Notes under the pieces: model-generated
Seen by the model: only the letters and a program-made list of their open reading frames with translations
What the model was told of the DNA's origin: nothing
The model's database searches: none
Assembly (NCBI GenBank): GCA_013397935.1
Contig: VZRN01001317.1
Span: 1,221,606 to 1,285,605 of the forward strand
Length of the DNA stretch: 64,000 bases
Origin: Dasyornis broadbenti
Taxonomy: Eukaryota > Chordata > Aves > Passeriformes > Dasyornithidae
Reading direction: 5' to 3'
Translations under genes and position numbers: made by a program
Shown: piece by piece, positions 1 to 11,500 of the stretch
Numbering within the stretch: position 1 is the stretch's first letter
How the letters are laid out: each line of letters starts with the position of its first letter

Positions 1-66
1 TTTACCTACGATTGCTCTGAACCCCGATCTTAATCACAGCATGAGAAACCAAAACAGTTTAAAGCG

Positions 67-76
67 TGAGTCAGCA
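67..76 (-). promoter_or_regulatory. NF-E2 / antioxidant-response type motif
   Basis: The plus strand reads tgagtcagca, whose complement TGCTGACTCA is an exact match to the MARE/NF-E2 consensus TGCTGA(C/G)TCA bound by small MAF heterodimers with NRF2 or BACH factors. It lies directly against the 13-bp tandem repeat at the edge of the CpG island, a plausible proximal-promoter position. A 10-bp match could be chance. Confidence 0.4.
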
Positions 77-110
77 CGCGTTTTGTTCACGCGTTTTGTT
101 CACGCGTTCT
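75..110. repeat. 13-bp tandem repeat, 2.8 copies
   Basis: The unit cacgcgttttgtt occurs at 75-87 and 88-100, followed by a partial third copy cacgcgttct at 101-110. Each copy carries the palindrome ACGCGT, giving three such sites at 13-bp spacing, which is rare in a CpG-depleted genome. It sits at the left shoulder of the CpG island. Confidence 0.9.
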
Positions 111-730
111 GCTCCGAGCACACGGCCGGTCCGGCAGCGAGCGGCGGAAGCGCCGCGCCGCGCCGGCAGCAGCGCCCGCACTCGGGGCTGTTCCTGCACA
201 CGCGCCCGCAGCTCGGGGCTCAGCGCCGCTCTCCACGCTCCCGTCAGGAATAACCCAGGGCTCCTTCGGGGCTCCACCGAGCCTTTTGTTCGCAATCCTG
301 CCTATCGAACGTGCGCTTCAGGCTCCCAAAATAACCAGGCACGCAGCTGCCAACACAAACACCAGGAGTTATTAGAAAAATGATACTAGAGCAACTAGCG
401 CTAGTCCCTCCACGCGTGACACCCTCTCGGTGGAGTCCCCGGGCGATGACGGGTTTATCCTCCCGTGCCTGTCTGATCCAAGTTTAGCTGGAAATCCCCG
501 GACGATGGCTGAGCCGGCCCGGCCGCACTGACACGGGAACCCGCGGGCTGGCGGCGCCGGGCGCACCAGCGGGTCCCCGCTCCCGCTCGCCCCCGACAGC
601 ATCCACCGCCTCTTCCCGCAGCCCAGCGCGTCACCACCCGAGCAATGACACGGAAACCCACGGAGCGTCCCCCGCCGCCGCGCATCGGCTGCCCCGCCGC
701 CGTGCCCGGGACCGCACCGCACCGCAAATC

Positions 731-1368
731 ACCTTCTTCACCACCATTTTAAAGCCCACGGACCCCCTCCCTCCTGTCCTCCTCTCCGTGATCTGACCTC
801 ACCTCTGACCAGAACGGAGAGCGAAATTTCCCCCTCAAGTTTCTGTCCCCTTCCCTCCGGCGGCCCCGGCACACGGGACCCACGGGCAGAGCGAGCCCAA
901 GGTGGGCACTTTCTTGAACCGCCCCTGCAAACTTTCCAGCCTGGCTGCGACTGTGCCGAGCCCGGCGAGCAACTGTTCCGAGGGTGTTTAAGTCCTTTTA
1001 AACCAGCTCCTACTTTCCCAGCCCATATCGATTTCAAATGCTACTTACTGGAATATGTGGCTCCATCCGTGGTGCTTCTACCCGCTGGGAAACCAGCAGC
1101 ATCTTGGACTGGGGATCAACCGGCTTTTAGATCCACTTTGGCTGTATTGAGCAAACCCAGCGCCGCAGAGGACTCGCAGCCTGTTTTCTCCTTTTAGGTT
1201 CCAGACAAGTTCATCCTGGCGTTGCAGTTTGCTAATGATTCACTGTCTGTCTCGATCTGCTCACTACATTTCCATCAACCCACAGCTTCCTCACTTAGAA
1301 GGTGGAGTTTGTGGGGTTTAAGTTACTGATAGGCATATCTAAGTGCTGTGTCACTCAAAGAGGAGGAG
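731..1368. other. CpG island shore, no gene seen
   Basis: GC content falls gradually from left to right. The sequence has scattered CpGs, no recognisable coding exon and no known repeat. It may contain 5' UTR or first-intron sequence of the gene tied to the island. Confidence 0.5.
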
Positions 1369-1414
1369 ACACACACACACACTCACACACACAGACCGCA
1401 CACTCACACACACG
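1369..1414. repeat. Interrupted (CA)n microsatellite
   Basis: Dinucleotide CA runs are broken by ctc and agaccg interruptions. It is likely to vary in length between individuals. Confidence 0.9.
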
Positions 1415-2762
1415 AACAGCTCCAGGCTTAAAGGGGAAGTAACACTTTCTTCTCTGTAGAAACTGGACACCTCACAGATCCAAGGATGTAATTTTTTTTT
1501 TTTTCCATGCACGAAGGCGAAAATTACCCAGCCTATGGTCAAAACTTTAACACACAAAAAGCTGCTTAGCATGTTTAGCACCTTCCTTGTAGAACTTCAA
1601 GTTCAATTAGTACGAAGTCGGGTAGGTCAGAAAGGTACTGGCAATTAATAGATATTTTTTTTCCTTCCAAATCAAAGTACTCCAATCACTGAGAGCCTAA
1701 AGCATGAAGTGTAAACGTTTAAGTTATTCTTACAGAGTGTAGTTTCCTGTCCCTTTATGGCATATGATATTCAGCACTTTTGACACTCACAAAAGGGTTA
1801 AACTAATCTCACACAGGTGAGCCCAGGTTAGCAAGAAGGAAACAGCAGAGTTGTTTCATTTTCATCTTTTGTGCTATGTACATGTCTTTTGAAGACACAT
1901 ACAATTCCAAATAGAGAGCTCCCATAAAGCCACGCACTTCTCATATGACTATAAACGTGCATGCTACAAGCTGCAACCTCTGAATACTAATTTTGATAGA
2001 CCATCAACTGAAAGCTGAGAACCTATTCAGACCTCTTCTTGGACTGTGCAGAGAGAACTGGGAAGAGCAAGCTGCAGGCAGCTAGGAGAGAACACTGGGT
2101 CCACAAATAATTGCTGGTGTAATTTCATTTTATTACCTTGCTAAATCACTACAATTGTCACTCCTGTCCTGATAGATTGGAAATGCAAGAAACCATGTCC
2201 CAGTACATTGACTCAATGGATGAAGTGTGGAAGACTTAGTACTATTTGTAACAAAATGTCTAGTTTTTAAAACCATTCCTGAAATAGTGATATTGGTAAA
2301 TTATGCTTTGTAAAATTAGGAAGAGTGTTATTTGAATACAACCTCTTTAATGTAGCCAAATAAATAAAAGTGGAGTCAGAATCTGGCCTCACCTTCCTGA
2401 AAGTTTTCCGGATAGTAGTCACCTTCAACTTGCAGTAAACGTATAGATACCAAACCCATCTTTGTAGCCCAAGCTAATAAATATTGGCAATATCAGATCA
2501 TCAGCAGAGAAACGTTGGTTTTCAGTTTTGCTGAAGCATCTGGCTTGGCTGTGACAGCTGTAACAATGGGCCTGCTTCCCTGAGCAGTATTTGTGGTATT
2601 TCAGTTTGCATTGTTTGGAAACTTACTGGTTTGCTTTTCTTCTGCTTTTGCCTTCTATATTATTTAAAATTACTTTGATCTATTTTGTCAATTGAAAAAA
2701 AGTAAGCACAAAAATAATAACATTTTGTGGATGTAAACACCCTGAATTCTACAGCCTCTGAG
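1415..2762. other. AT-rich noncoding stretch
   Basis: No gene or known repeat is recognised. A run of 13 T lies at 1492-1504. Open frames here are short and compositionally unremarkable. Confidence 0.5.
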
Positions 2763-2910
2763 GGCCAGATTTCAAAAGGTTTCAGTATCTAAGGGGGCGT
2801 GTATCAACATCTGATGTTTGGGCTTGCTGGGCTGCCCAGATCCAATCTACAACCCTGCCTGAGGTGCTGAGGCCCAAATGCAGCATTAGGGCATCCACAT
2901 GAGCATCTAA
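2763..2910. repeat. Possible degraded palindromic (MITE-like) element
   Basis: The segment from 2763 (ggccagatttcaaaaggtt, then 'cagtatctaag') resembles the left arm of an old sauropsid repeat that I recall beginning 'ggccagattttcaaagg'. The right-hand half is poorly preserved (for example 'gcatctaaaag' near 2904). It is identified from memory of related genomic repeats, not by alignment. Confidence 0.35.
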
Positions 2911-3899
2911 AAGAACCAACATGCTGAGCAGGAGTCACCTAAAATGAACAAGCTCGGTGAAGACACACATTCATCATGTGTGAATTAAGCTCCACCTGGA
3001 AGGAGGTGCCACCGTCTGCCCAGTGTGCAATGTCAGAAACCCTCCCCTGAAGATGTATGTGTGTGTAAGGGCTCCCATCTTTCTGCCTGGAGATTTCGGA
3101 CTAAAATACATACGTATGGAACATGTGGGGCACACAGGGATTCACACCCTCTACAGCCGGACCTACTGACAATACCATGATCAGATGATGAACAGTGGGT
3201 CCATGTCAGTTTTTCTATGCAGCACCTTCCGTGCACACTAGTTACTGTCAAGAAGTTTTGTCATTTATGACTCTTGCCAGACATTTGAAGTTCCTGACAG
3301 ATGACAATGCTTCCTAAGAACTGTCATTTGCTTTGTTCCCTTCATGAAACTAGACCAAAGGCCTTCCCCAAAAGGAAGACGACATGAGTAGGGTGTATAG
3401 GAGTCCTGTCTGTGCCTGCTCTGCAGCAGCAATGATGCTGATGCCTTTAGTTGCCAAGGGGATCTGCTTGCCAGGTAGTGGTTTGTGTTCTCCTCTGTAA
3501 GGTGGGGTGTGCTCTCTCATTAAATCAAGACACTTTTAGCAGTTAGTCCATGACAGAACTGCGGCAACATTTTATTTCCGAACCTGCTGGCTTAAGCCGT
3601 GCAGGCTGTGGTTGTCACTGTGGCAGCTCAGTGCCAAGAGTGCCATGCTGCCAAACCTGGTGCACTGGGCTGATCGGGCTGTACGGGATGTGCTGGGATG
3701 CTCAGCAGTGGAAAGGACAGCTTTGGGTGTGCTCAGAAGCCTAATTTCAGGCAGTGTGAGCATTTAACAAATCCCCTGCAGAGATCACTCATTTTCAGCG
3801 ATGGGTAATGGCTAAGCAGGGGATTTCAGGGCTGCAATTTTAGTCTTTGGTGATTAAATTACGAGCCCTTTCTTTAGGCATATTTACTCTAACTGACCT
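2911..3899. other. Noncoding stretch
   Basis: Nothing recognisable as a gene. Short open frames occur on both strands around 3550-3760, overlap each other and show no domain. Confidence 0.5.
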
Positions 3900-3975
3900 G
3901 GGGGAATCCCTGGCTGCTCTGGAATCAATAACAAAACTTTCACTGCCTTCTTCAGGGCAGTATTTCATCTTCCCA
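3900..3975. repeat. Palindromic MITE-like element, near full length
   Basis: The left half reads gggggaatccctgg...ctggaatcaataac and the right half aaaactttcactg...cttcagggcagtatttcatc, which are diverged reverse complements of each other. The family pattern, as I recall it from turtle and bird DNA, is a foldback of about 75 bp with ends like 'gggtgaaatcctgg' and centre 'tgaagtcaatggcaaaactcccattgacttca'. Both arms are present. A related left arm occurs at 29869. The transposon class is not established. Confidence 0.6.
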
Positions 3976-4858
3976 GGTTAGGCCTACCCTGAGCATGTTG
4001 CAGACTACCTTATTGCTCTGCTTCTGTCCTATATTGAAAAAGTGACTTGTAGGATTCTGCAGAAAAGATGTGATTCTAATGGCATCAAAGCTGTTATGGC
4101 CATGAGGCTTGATAAAACATATCCTAGTATCTCAAATGCTTCCCTCAATGCTGGGCATCAAACCCGGGCCTGACTGGCTGCGATTAATCACATTTTTCAT
4201 CAATTTTACAGTCGTTTGCCACATTTCATTCAGCATCTTTGATACCCAGAGAAAATAGTTTGCTTTGTTCCTTTATAAAACTAGTGTCACTTCTTTCCAC
4301 ATGGAGCTGTCTTATTCAAAAGCCAGAATCTGAGAGCTGAGGAATTATAACTTGATCTGAAAAAACTGATGAGAAGAGTGCTTTGAACCAAAACAAAACC
4401 CAAAAAACGTAACAAACCAAAACTATCACAAACAAGACTAATGTTTTTCCTTTACTCCATGGTTTTGTAAAAGCAGTATCTTTCTACCTAAGGAGAACAG
4501 TTAGCTGGAAAGCTGCAATATGCTAAATAACTGCCCAACGTTGTGGTCACCAAGCGAAAGGATCACACACTCAGACACAGCCTTGATGGGTTGTGTGAGC
4601 AACAGGCACTGCCAATGGGAGCTGGCCAAGGGCAAGAGAACAGATTTGCATCTTCCAGGCTGGTGTGAACTAAACATGCCAAAAGTGAGCATGCAGGTAA
4701 CCATGACGCTGGGACTCTTCTCCCAGGAGAGCTGTGCCCGACTTCCAGCTGGCCTCTACTGTTCCTGACATCAGAAAGGACAACAGAAGTCCAAGCAGAC
4801 AAGGGCTGCTCCATAGCACGGCTTGTACACTGAAGGGAAGCAGCAACTGAGCAGCACA
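3976..4858. other. Noncoding stretch
   Basis: No gene or clear repeat. Open frames of 67-98 codons between 4500 and 4890 overlap on both strands and have no recognisable content. Confidence 0.5.
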
Positions 4859-5182
4859 AGGATTCACCATAGGATTCACTGAAGGATTCACAAATTTGTC
4901 AGTGACTCAGAACCAGATGGATGGCAAGCATGTGATGCTTTCTACTTGCACATTTGCAACCTGAAATCAGGTGAAATCAATGGCTTGGGCTAGATGATCC
5001 TTCGGTTCGACAAGTCAGTATTGCATTTCTTATGCCAGATCAGATCAGCACTCCAGGTAATTTGGTATCTTGTCTCTGACCACAGGCGATAGGAGATGCT
5101 ACAGAAGATAGAAAATAAACTTTTACTGAACAATTGCAGGACCAATTGCAGGTAGTGGAGCAAGTTTCTTAGCAAGTTTCTT
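4859..5182. repeat. Three local tandem repeats, all with a 12-bp period
   Basis: aggattcac occurs at 4859, 4871 and 4883. caattgcagg occurs at 5131 and 5143. caagtttctt occurs at 5161 and 5173. The units differ in sequence but share exactly the same 12-bp step. Between them (about 4960-5010) is a stretch weakly like a CR1 tail (ggcttgggctagatgatcc). The shared period suggests repeated slippage or small duplications in this spot. Confidence 0.75.
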
Positions 5183-5427
5183 TTTAAGCAAAGCCAATTT
5201 GTAATTGGCTGATGCTCAGAACCAGGAAGGCTCATGTCCTTTGGGTACTTCCCCATAGGACACTGTAATATACTGGGGATGAAATTACTAATGCATGCAA
5301 AATTTCAATTCATTTCTGAAACCCCCAGTACTATCAGCATCAGTAACATTGTGTTGAATGGAACAGCATCACAGGTCATTTCTGAATGTGCTTAATTGCA
5401 TGTCCTTTTTTCACCGAATCAAACCAT
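5183..5427. other. Noncoding spacer
   Basis: Nothing recognised before the CR1 tail starts. Confidence 0.5.
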
Positions 5428-5697
5428 TCTTTGATGCTATGGTTTTGGTTGGAAGGCACCTTAAAGACCATTTACTTCCAACCCCCTTCCATGGGCAGGG
5501 ACACCTTCCACCAGACCAGGTTGCTCAGGACCCTATCCAGTCTGACCTTGAACACTTCCAGGGATGGGACATCCACAGCTTCTCTAGACAACCTGTGCTA
5601 GTGCCTCAACACTCTCATAGTAAAGAAATTTTTCCCAATATCCAAACTAAATCTACCGTCATTCATTTTCTCTCTTTTCAGTCCTATCACTACTACT
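5428..5697 (-). mobile_element. CR1 LINE 3' fragment (5'-truncated)
   Basis: Read on the plus strand this is the complement of an avian CR1 tail: ggttggaaggcacc, then gggcagggacaccttcca, then agaccaggttgctcagga, then acacttccagggatgggac, then gtcctatcactact. These are landmark blocks of the 3' end of avian chicken-repeat-1 elements in that order. The 3' terminus lies near 5428, so the element points left. It holds only the end of ORF2 and the 3' UTR, the usual 5'-truncated form, and cannot code for a working protein. Confidence 0.92.
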
Positions 5698-6449
5698 AGA
5701 AGGATACGGAAAATACCTAAAAATAGATAAATTGTATCAATAAACAATTTAAATTTACTCAGTAATGCTTGCTACAGTTATTAATTCTATAAATCATATA
5801 GAAAAATACATGTATATGTGCTTAATTGTTAATGTATCAATCATATTTTTTTTAAGAAATGTTACTTTTAGGAAAATAAGCTTCAATTAAAAAAACTTTT
5901 GTTTGTGTCCAGTTAACGAAAGGCTTTCAGCATGGTCTTCACTGGACATGAAAGAAGAACACATACAACCAACTTTTCGTTAAGTCTTTCACTTCTGTAA
6001 GGCATTATTTACATGAGTTCCCATGGAAGAGTGTATAGGTAAAATAATCTAAGGGTGGATGGCCGTACTAATATTTCAGTAGGTACATGAACTACTTTAG
6101 AAAAAAGTGAATTACAATTTTGTCTTTTATACAGAAAAATAGACACCAATCTAATCTCTCTGCTTAGAAGTTAAGAGATGTCAGCTCTATGAGTAACTTC
6201 TTCGTATTTTCAGAAAGATTCATAGAATAAAGTGTCTATCTTCTACTAAAATATTGGTTAAAATCAAGTTGTAAATGTCTGCTTAGTGGCCAAAAGCTTG
6301 TTCCAAACTGATGTGCTTTGAACTTAATTTTTAAACTCAGAAATCAATTATTTGCCTAGCTCAGAGATCCACTTAGGCACATGTTTAACATTATGTGTGA
6401 GTCTCTCAGAAATGGTAGGGATTACCCAAGTGCTGAGGGAAGCACACAG
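5698..6449. other. Spacer between two opposed CR1 tails
   Basis: An AT-rich noncoding stretch. It contains two interleaved short inverted repeats: tgtccagt (5906-5913) with actggaca (5941-5948), and ttaacgaaa (5913-5921) with tttcgttaa (5975-5983). No gene is seen. Confidence 0.5.
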
Positions 6450-6648
6450 ATGATCAGGGTGGTGAAATGCTGACAGGTTGCCCAGAGGGTTGGTGGATGC
6501 CTCATCTCTGGAAACTTTCAAGATCAGGTTGGAAAGGGCCCTGAGCAACCTGATATATTTGAAGATGTCCCTGCTCAGTGCGGGAGGTTTGGACCAGATG
6601 ACTTTTAAAGGCCGCTTCCAACCCAAACCATTCTGTGATTCTATGAGC
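6450..6648 (+). mobile_element. CR1 LINE 3' fragment (5'-truncated)
   Basis: In sense orientation the order is gacaggttgcccagagg, gaaactttcaagatcagg, ctgagcaacctgatat, gtccctgctca, gaccagatgactttt, cttccaacccaaacc, attctgtgattctatga, which is the canonical avian CR1 tail ending in the ATTCTATGA-type terminal repeat. Its terminal repeat is better preserved than that of the opposed copy at 5428-5697, so it may be the younger insertion. The 5' ends of the two copies face each other. Confidence 0.93.
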
Positions 6649-8480
6649 TGTATTTTTAGACTTTCAGACATTTAAATTCTGACCATCTTACAGCTAATAA
6701 GATTTTTTATTAAAAGCACAGAAGCAGATACAAATGAACATAATATCACACTTTACAGCTCTATTGTCAGCAACAATACATTGAAATGTTTGCTAATGAA
6801 TGACATTTCTCCAATTCTGACTTGTGAATAAAACATCGTCCCTCTTGATTTGTGATGTGTGCTCCTGGTACGGCTGCTGCTGGCTCTGCCCAGCGAGCAC
6901 AGACGCTGTGCTGGGCTGCAGGTTTGTGGGATGGGAGGGCTGAGGCTGCTGCACATTCCACCTGCAGCCTCAGTCACATCTAAGACTAAAAGGTGTCATT
7001 TAAGAGGTACCTGCAAACAGCCAGGCATTGTTTAAACAAGCCCCTGTCGCTCCCCAGGAGATGCCTTTTCTCCAAGTGTTAAGTTCAGCAGCGTTCACAT
7101 TTATCAATGGCTCCAGCAGCCAAATGGGCACAAACCCAGCTTCCAGCACATGGAAGGGGTATTGCATCAGGAGCAAACAGTGACAGGCAACACTTACCAG
7201 ATTTCCAGGTTAACAACAGGCCTGGGCAATAGGACACCCTTATTTGATTTCTGTACCCGGCTGCAAGTAAGACACCACTCAGGAGATAAAATAACACAAA
7301 CAAGGCTTAGGAATAATTCTAGCCTTGCTGTTTCTCACTGCTGGATCACACAGTTCATACACAAAAGCAATGATCAGAGACACATAGACCTGCCTCAACT
7401 CCTCTAGAAGTCAACAGAAAGGCACAATCTGATCCATACCTGATACAAGATATTCCAAATTGCTTTATCTAAGCATGAGAAAATGGTTTTATTCACTGTT
7501 TTTAAGACAGGGTCGCATAATTTTTCTTTCCTCAAGAAACACACCTTTCTTCCTTAATTTTCCCGTTCATTTCTAAAGCAGTCCTCTCTTTGCTAAAGCT
7601 ATTTTTTAAAACAGTCTCTATTTCATGACTGTCAAAGTATTCTTTCCATGCCAGATACATGGCAAAGTTACATATTCTTCAACTCAAAACAATTTACATG
7701 AATATTCATAAACTACCTGATGGCAGAATTGGCCCTGAGATTTAAACCCATAAAGCTCACAGAAACAAATGTTACCCTCTTTCCTTTGTCAGAGATCCCT
7801 TGGATCATGCTTAGAAATGATACTTTTATGCAGTTGTCAAGAAAATGCAAAACCAATGCGTGAAACATTGTATGTTCTGTTTATTAAAGAAGAGTGTCTG
7901 TGATGATACAGATATTCAGCCAGACTAGGATGCTGCCAATGTCAGTTTGTGATTTACTAGAAATTATTGATTTCAAATCTCGGTTTCCCAGGGCTACTGA
8001 GCATATCCTGTCATATAAATATGCATCTGTTTGCTAGAGGCTGCAGCCTTCTGTAGAAATGTGTGGTGTCTCAACTAGTGTCAGATTTCTTGCACCAAAA
8101 AAAAAAAAGCTTTATTTCCCTTCAGTACAGGAACGAATAAAAGCTATTAAGATACATTTCCATGTCCAGTACAATATCAACAAACTATGGCATCTCTCCA
8201 GAACTGTACATTTTGTTATTCAAATTAATAAGGTGGCACAGTCCTGAGAAATTGCACTACCACCCTCCCTGTCCCCCAAAGGAAAGCACAAGACCAGTAA
8301 CCTCAGATTTCTCATATAACTCAAGACAGCAGCTTGAACGTAACTACTTTTAGGTACATATAAGTTACAAGTCAGTTACACGACATGTAAGTGCAAAAGG
8401 ATGATGAGTGTGGTTACTCTTTGTACATCAGGGCCAAGAGTGATAATTCACTGCCAGCACTTGTAAAGCGCAGGAAGGAG
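6649..8480. other. Noncoding stretch
   Basis: No gene recognised. A run of 12 A lies at about 8098. The stretch 7900-8050 (including a cluster like 'catataaatatgcatctg') has a conserved-looking texture with no repeat signature, but nothing more specific can be said. Confidence 0.45.
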
Positions 8481-8500
8481 AGCCCTTGGGAGCCCTTGGG
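8481..8500. repeat. 10-bp tandem duplication
   Basis: agcccttggg occurs twice head to tail, followed by agctcc. A simple local duplication. Confidence 0.85.
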
Positions 8501-11500
8501 AGCTCCAGCATGTGTGTCCTCTCAGACTGTCCCCTTCCCAGGACCCACTGTTCTCCTGCCCATCTTCTGCTCCTGGTCACCCAACACATTCCTGCACAGT
8601 GTATCTTCTATTTGGCCCTACTACTCCTTAAGACTTTCTCTTGATCCTTCTGCTGTGCTACCTTCTCCCAGTTACCCACTCTGCTGCCTTCCCTTTCCCA
8701 AGGGAAATACTCCAGGGTGGAGACAGCTCTGTCTCTGACTTACTGCAGAGCTGCCAGGATGTGCCACAAGGTACAATGGCATTTTTGGAATTTGGTGAAA
8801 GATGCTGACAATTGCGCTGCATGCTCTCTTTGGTCCATACCCATCTCAGTGTTCGGAGAAGGGGTTTGGTTTTATATTTTTCTCCAAAAACCCTGCCTGT
8901 TTCACCATCACTTTTCTCAAGCCAGTTGCATGTCCTAATGAGTTCTATGTTTACAAAAATACAAAATGTTCAGGGCTGACAGCAGTGGCAGAAATGACAG
9001 AATCAACAGGATAGCATTTTCTTTTGTCTTCTCACTTTACCCTCACTTGTTTATGTACAGTGCAGAATAGATTAAGTTTGGGAACAGCAGAACAGGGCAC
9101 AGCCCTCACAGGACCAGCCAGTTTAATCTTTGCAGGTGAAGATTGCGAGAGGGACATCACTCAGCTTCGCTCCTCCCTGCTGCTGTGGCTGGTGCAGTTG
9201 GGACAGGGAAAGCACGTCCCTCTCCGAGAGGTGATAGTGATCATCCTGCTCTGCCTTCCAACTGTACCTGCTGCTATTGGGAGCAGCATCACCTGCAGTT
9301 TGCACGTCAAATTGAGGGAAGTTGGTTTTTGCCATGGGAGAATGGAGAAGGTGGGAAGCAGCTTCTAGCTGTAGGGGATGTTACCTGGCTGATGCCTATT
9401 TCACACAGACACTACAGCCCCACAGAAGCACAGTGACCACCACAGGGAAGGAGCCTGCTCATACAGGGACAATCTTCAACTGGCTTGGAAATGAACCCCT
9501 GAATTCCTTTTCAGCACTCTGGCTCTTCCTAAAGTATTTGAAAACAACTTATTGCCAGATTATGGTGAGATCATCTTGTTCTTGCAGGAAAAAGAAAGGA
9601 TAGAGAAAAGGAAGCACTGCAACTTCCCAAGCCACTTCAGCACTAATAGCAGTACGATCCCAAATCAATGCAGAGGGGCTGACAGCAACAATAAGTGTTA
9701 ACTGCTGTGCTGAAGGGGCTGTTTAACCTGGCTAGGAAAAGTTATTTCTGCCACAGCTATTTGAAAAAAACACTGGCAATTAAATTAATTCAAGCATATC
9801 CTCTCTTTTCATGGGAAAAATGCGGAAAAAATCCAGGCAGAGAATGAATGGCATCTAGATTAATGAGAAACTGCTCAAGAAGAGAAAAATAATGGTTTTC
9901 TAAAGTATATTCATAATACATTCTGTGGTAGCACCATATGCTAGTTTCCTAGATGCTGGTAATCCTGATGTATTTTTATCTTGGCTAGTACCAAGGAGGG
10001 AGCTGTACAAGGCCAAGTTCTTCCCACATATCCATGTTGAAAGCAGTTTACCTTCACTCTGCATTGTGAATGTGAACCAAGACAGCCATGCAACTGCCTC
10101 AGAGCACGCCTTTATTTTCTGGCTGTATCTGACTGGCTTTTAAATATCATCATACTGCATCTCTTGAGTCTTTTATGAAGCCTCTTTTCAATGACAGAGC
10201 CTGGAAATGTTGGACTTAGAAATCACAAACCTCTACCGCTTCAATCTAAGGGTCAGATCCACTAATTAGATGCAGCAGGAGACTGTTAATTGTTCACGTT
10301 CCAGACAGAGGAGAACAACAAAAAGCCATTCTGTGTTAGTGGGGATGTATTAACATATATGTAGGACTTCATTCTTCTCTAAGTTGAACAAATATTCTTT
10401 AATCAGTCCTTAGAAATCAGTTGTGAAGGTGGTGGAATTCTTCCATTATTAGACAGGGAAAAACCACTCTGACTGTACTAGAAAAAAGAATCACCACTAA
10501 TTAACATTGTTTAATTGGATAGATTTGAAATATCTATAGCTCAGGTGACCCTAACCCCAGCCTGCTGCTGAATTATTGTACTCCCTCCCCTGTATGCAGC
10601 AATCATGCTGCTCTGCTCCAGCTGCATTGCCCTCTAGACACTTAACCACAGATCTCCATACAATTTCTGGTGCAATGATTCTGAGGCTTTTGAGGAGTCA
10701 GCACTCCGAGGATGAAAGTGATCATACATTCAAAATTCACATTATTTTGAGGGTTTTTGAAAGATGCTGGAATGATCATGTATCACAGTTTCCACAGCGG
10801 CCATGGGCAGGTATTTTCAAGACAGCAGGATTGAAGTCAATGGCAATGAAATGGAGCACAAAGCTTGGAGCAGTTTTCTCATCTGGGCCTCACCTGATAC
10901 AGAGCAGCCTCAAGAAGTGGGGCAAGAGGCAAGTACAAGTTTGGGTGTAATACCTAGGAGGAAAGCAAGCCATGGTATGTCCCAGCAAAGCATGGAGAGC
11001 CAAAGAGAAATTCACCCACAAAAAGGAAGGGGAAAAAAAAAAAAAAGATCTGCCTGATTTTGTCAGCTGGGGATTCCAGGAGGAAAATCCAAGTGTCCCT
11101 GGCTGTCTAGTTAGCAATTCATGCTATGCTCATCAGCATGGTATGCGACTCCCTGTGACCACGCTGCCTCTTGGTAACTTTTAGCCACTCTAAAGATAGG
11201 TGTGGTAGCATGTCGGAGTCACTCTGGAAACCAGGAATACACGTTTGGGAGGCATCTTTTATAATTGGCATGGCTGAGCTGCAGCTCTGCCTCAGGCAGA
11301 AGGTAGACTCTGTCTCGCTGGGGGTGGTGAAATGAAATCTCTTAGCACAGAAAGAACACAGAGCTACTCAGAAGCCTGCAGGAAGGGGCTGGCACCTGGG
11401 GTTGCACAGAACCTCTTTGCAAAGCAACTGGAAGGAATTTTTTTCCCCAAGTGAGGAAAGTGCGGAGGATGTTGTTGCTGAAGTCACCAGTGAAGTTGTA

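Larger units (their letters stand above)
1..730. promoter_or_regulatory. CpG island, candidate promoter
   Basis: Two very CpG-dense blocks (about 110-250 and 400-725) stand out sharply from the AT-rich remainder of the window. In vertebrates such islands usually mark promoters of housekeeping or developmental genes. Short direct echoes occur inside (acacggga twice near 530 and 870; ccccgg-cgatg near 440 and 495). Open frames on both strands here are GC-driven and resemble no protein I know. No TATA box or clear splice donor fixes a direction. The gene may run left, off the window, or have only a non-coding first exon here. The island call is secure; the promoter role is inference. Confidence 0.7.

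Noticed and set aside
4960..5012. Possible CR1 tail fragment (ggcttgggctagatgatcc)
   Set aside because: Only about 20 bases resemble CR1 and the flanking landmark blocks are missing.
5000..5016. tRNA T-arm-like sequence (ggttcgacaagtc)
   Set aside because: No matching acceptor, D-arm or anticodon stem upstream, and no B-box context of the right form.
8391..8738. 115-codon plus-strand open frame
   Set aside because: Low-complexity Pro/Ser-rich translation over a pyrimidine-rich stretch; no domain and no splice-site support.
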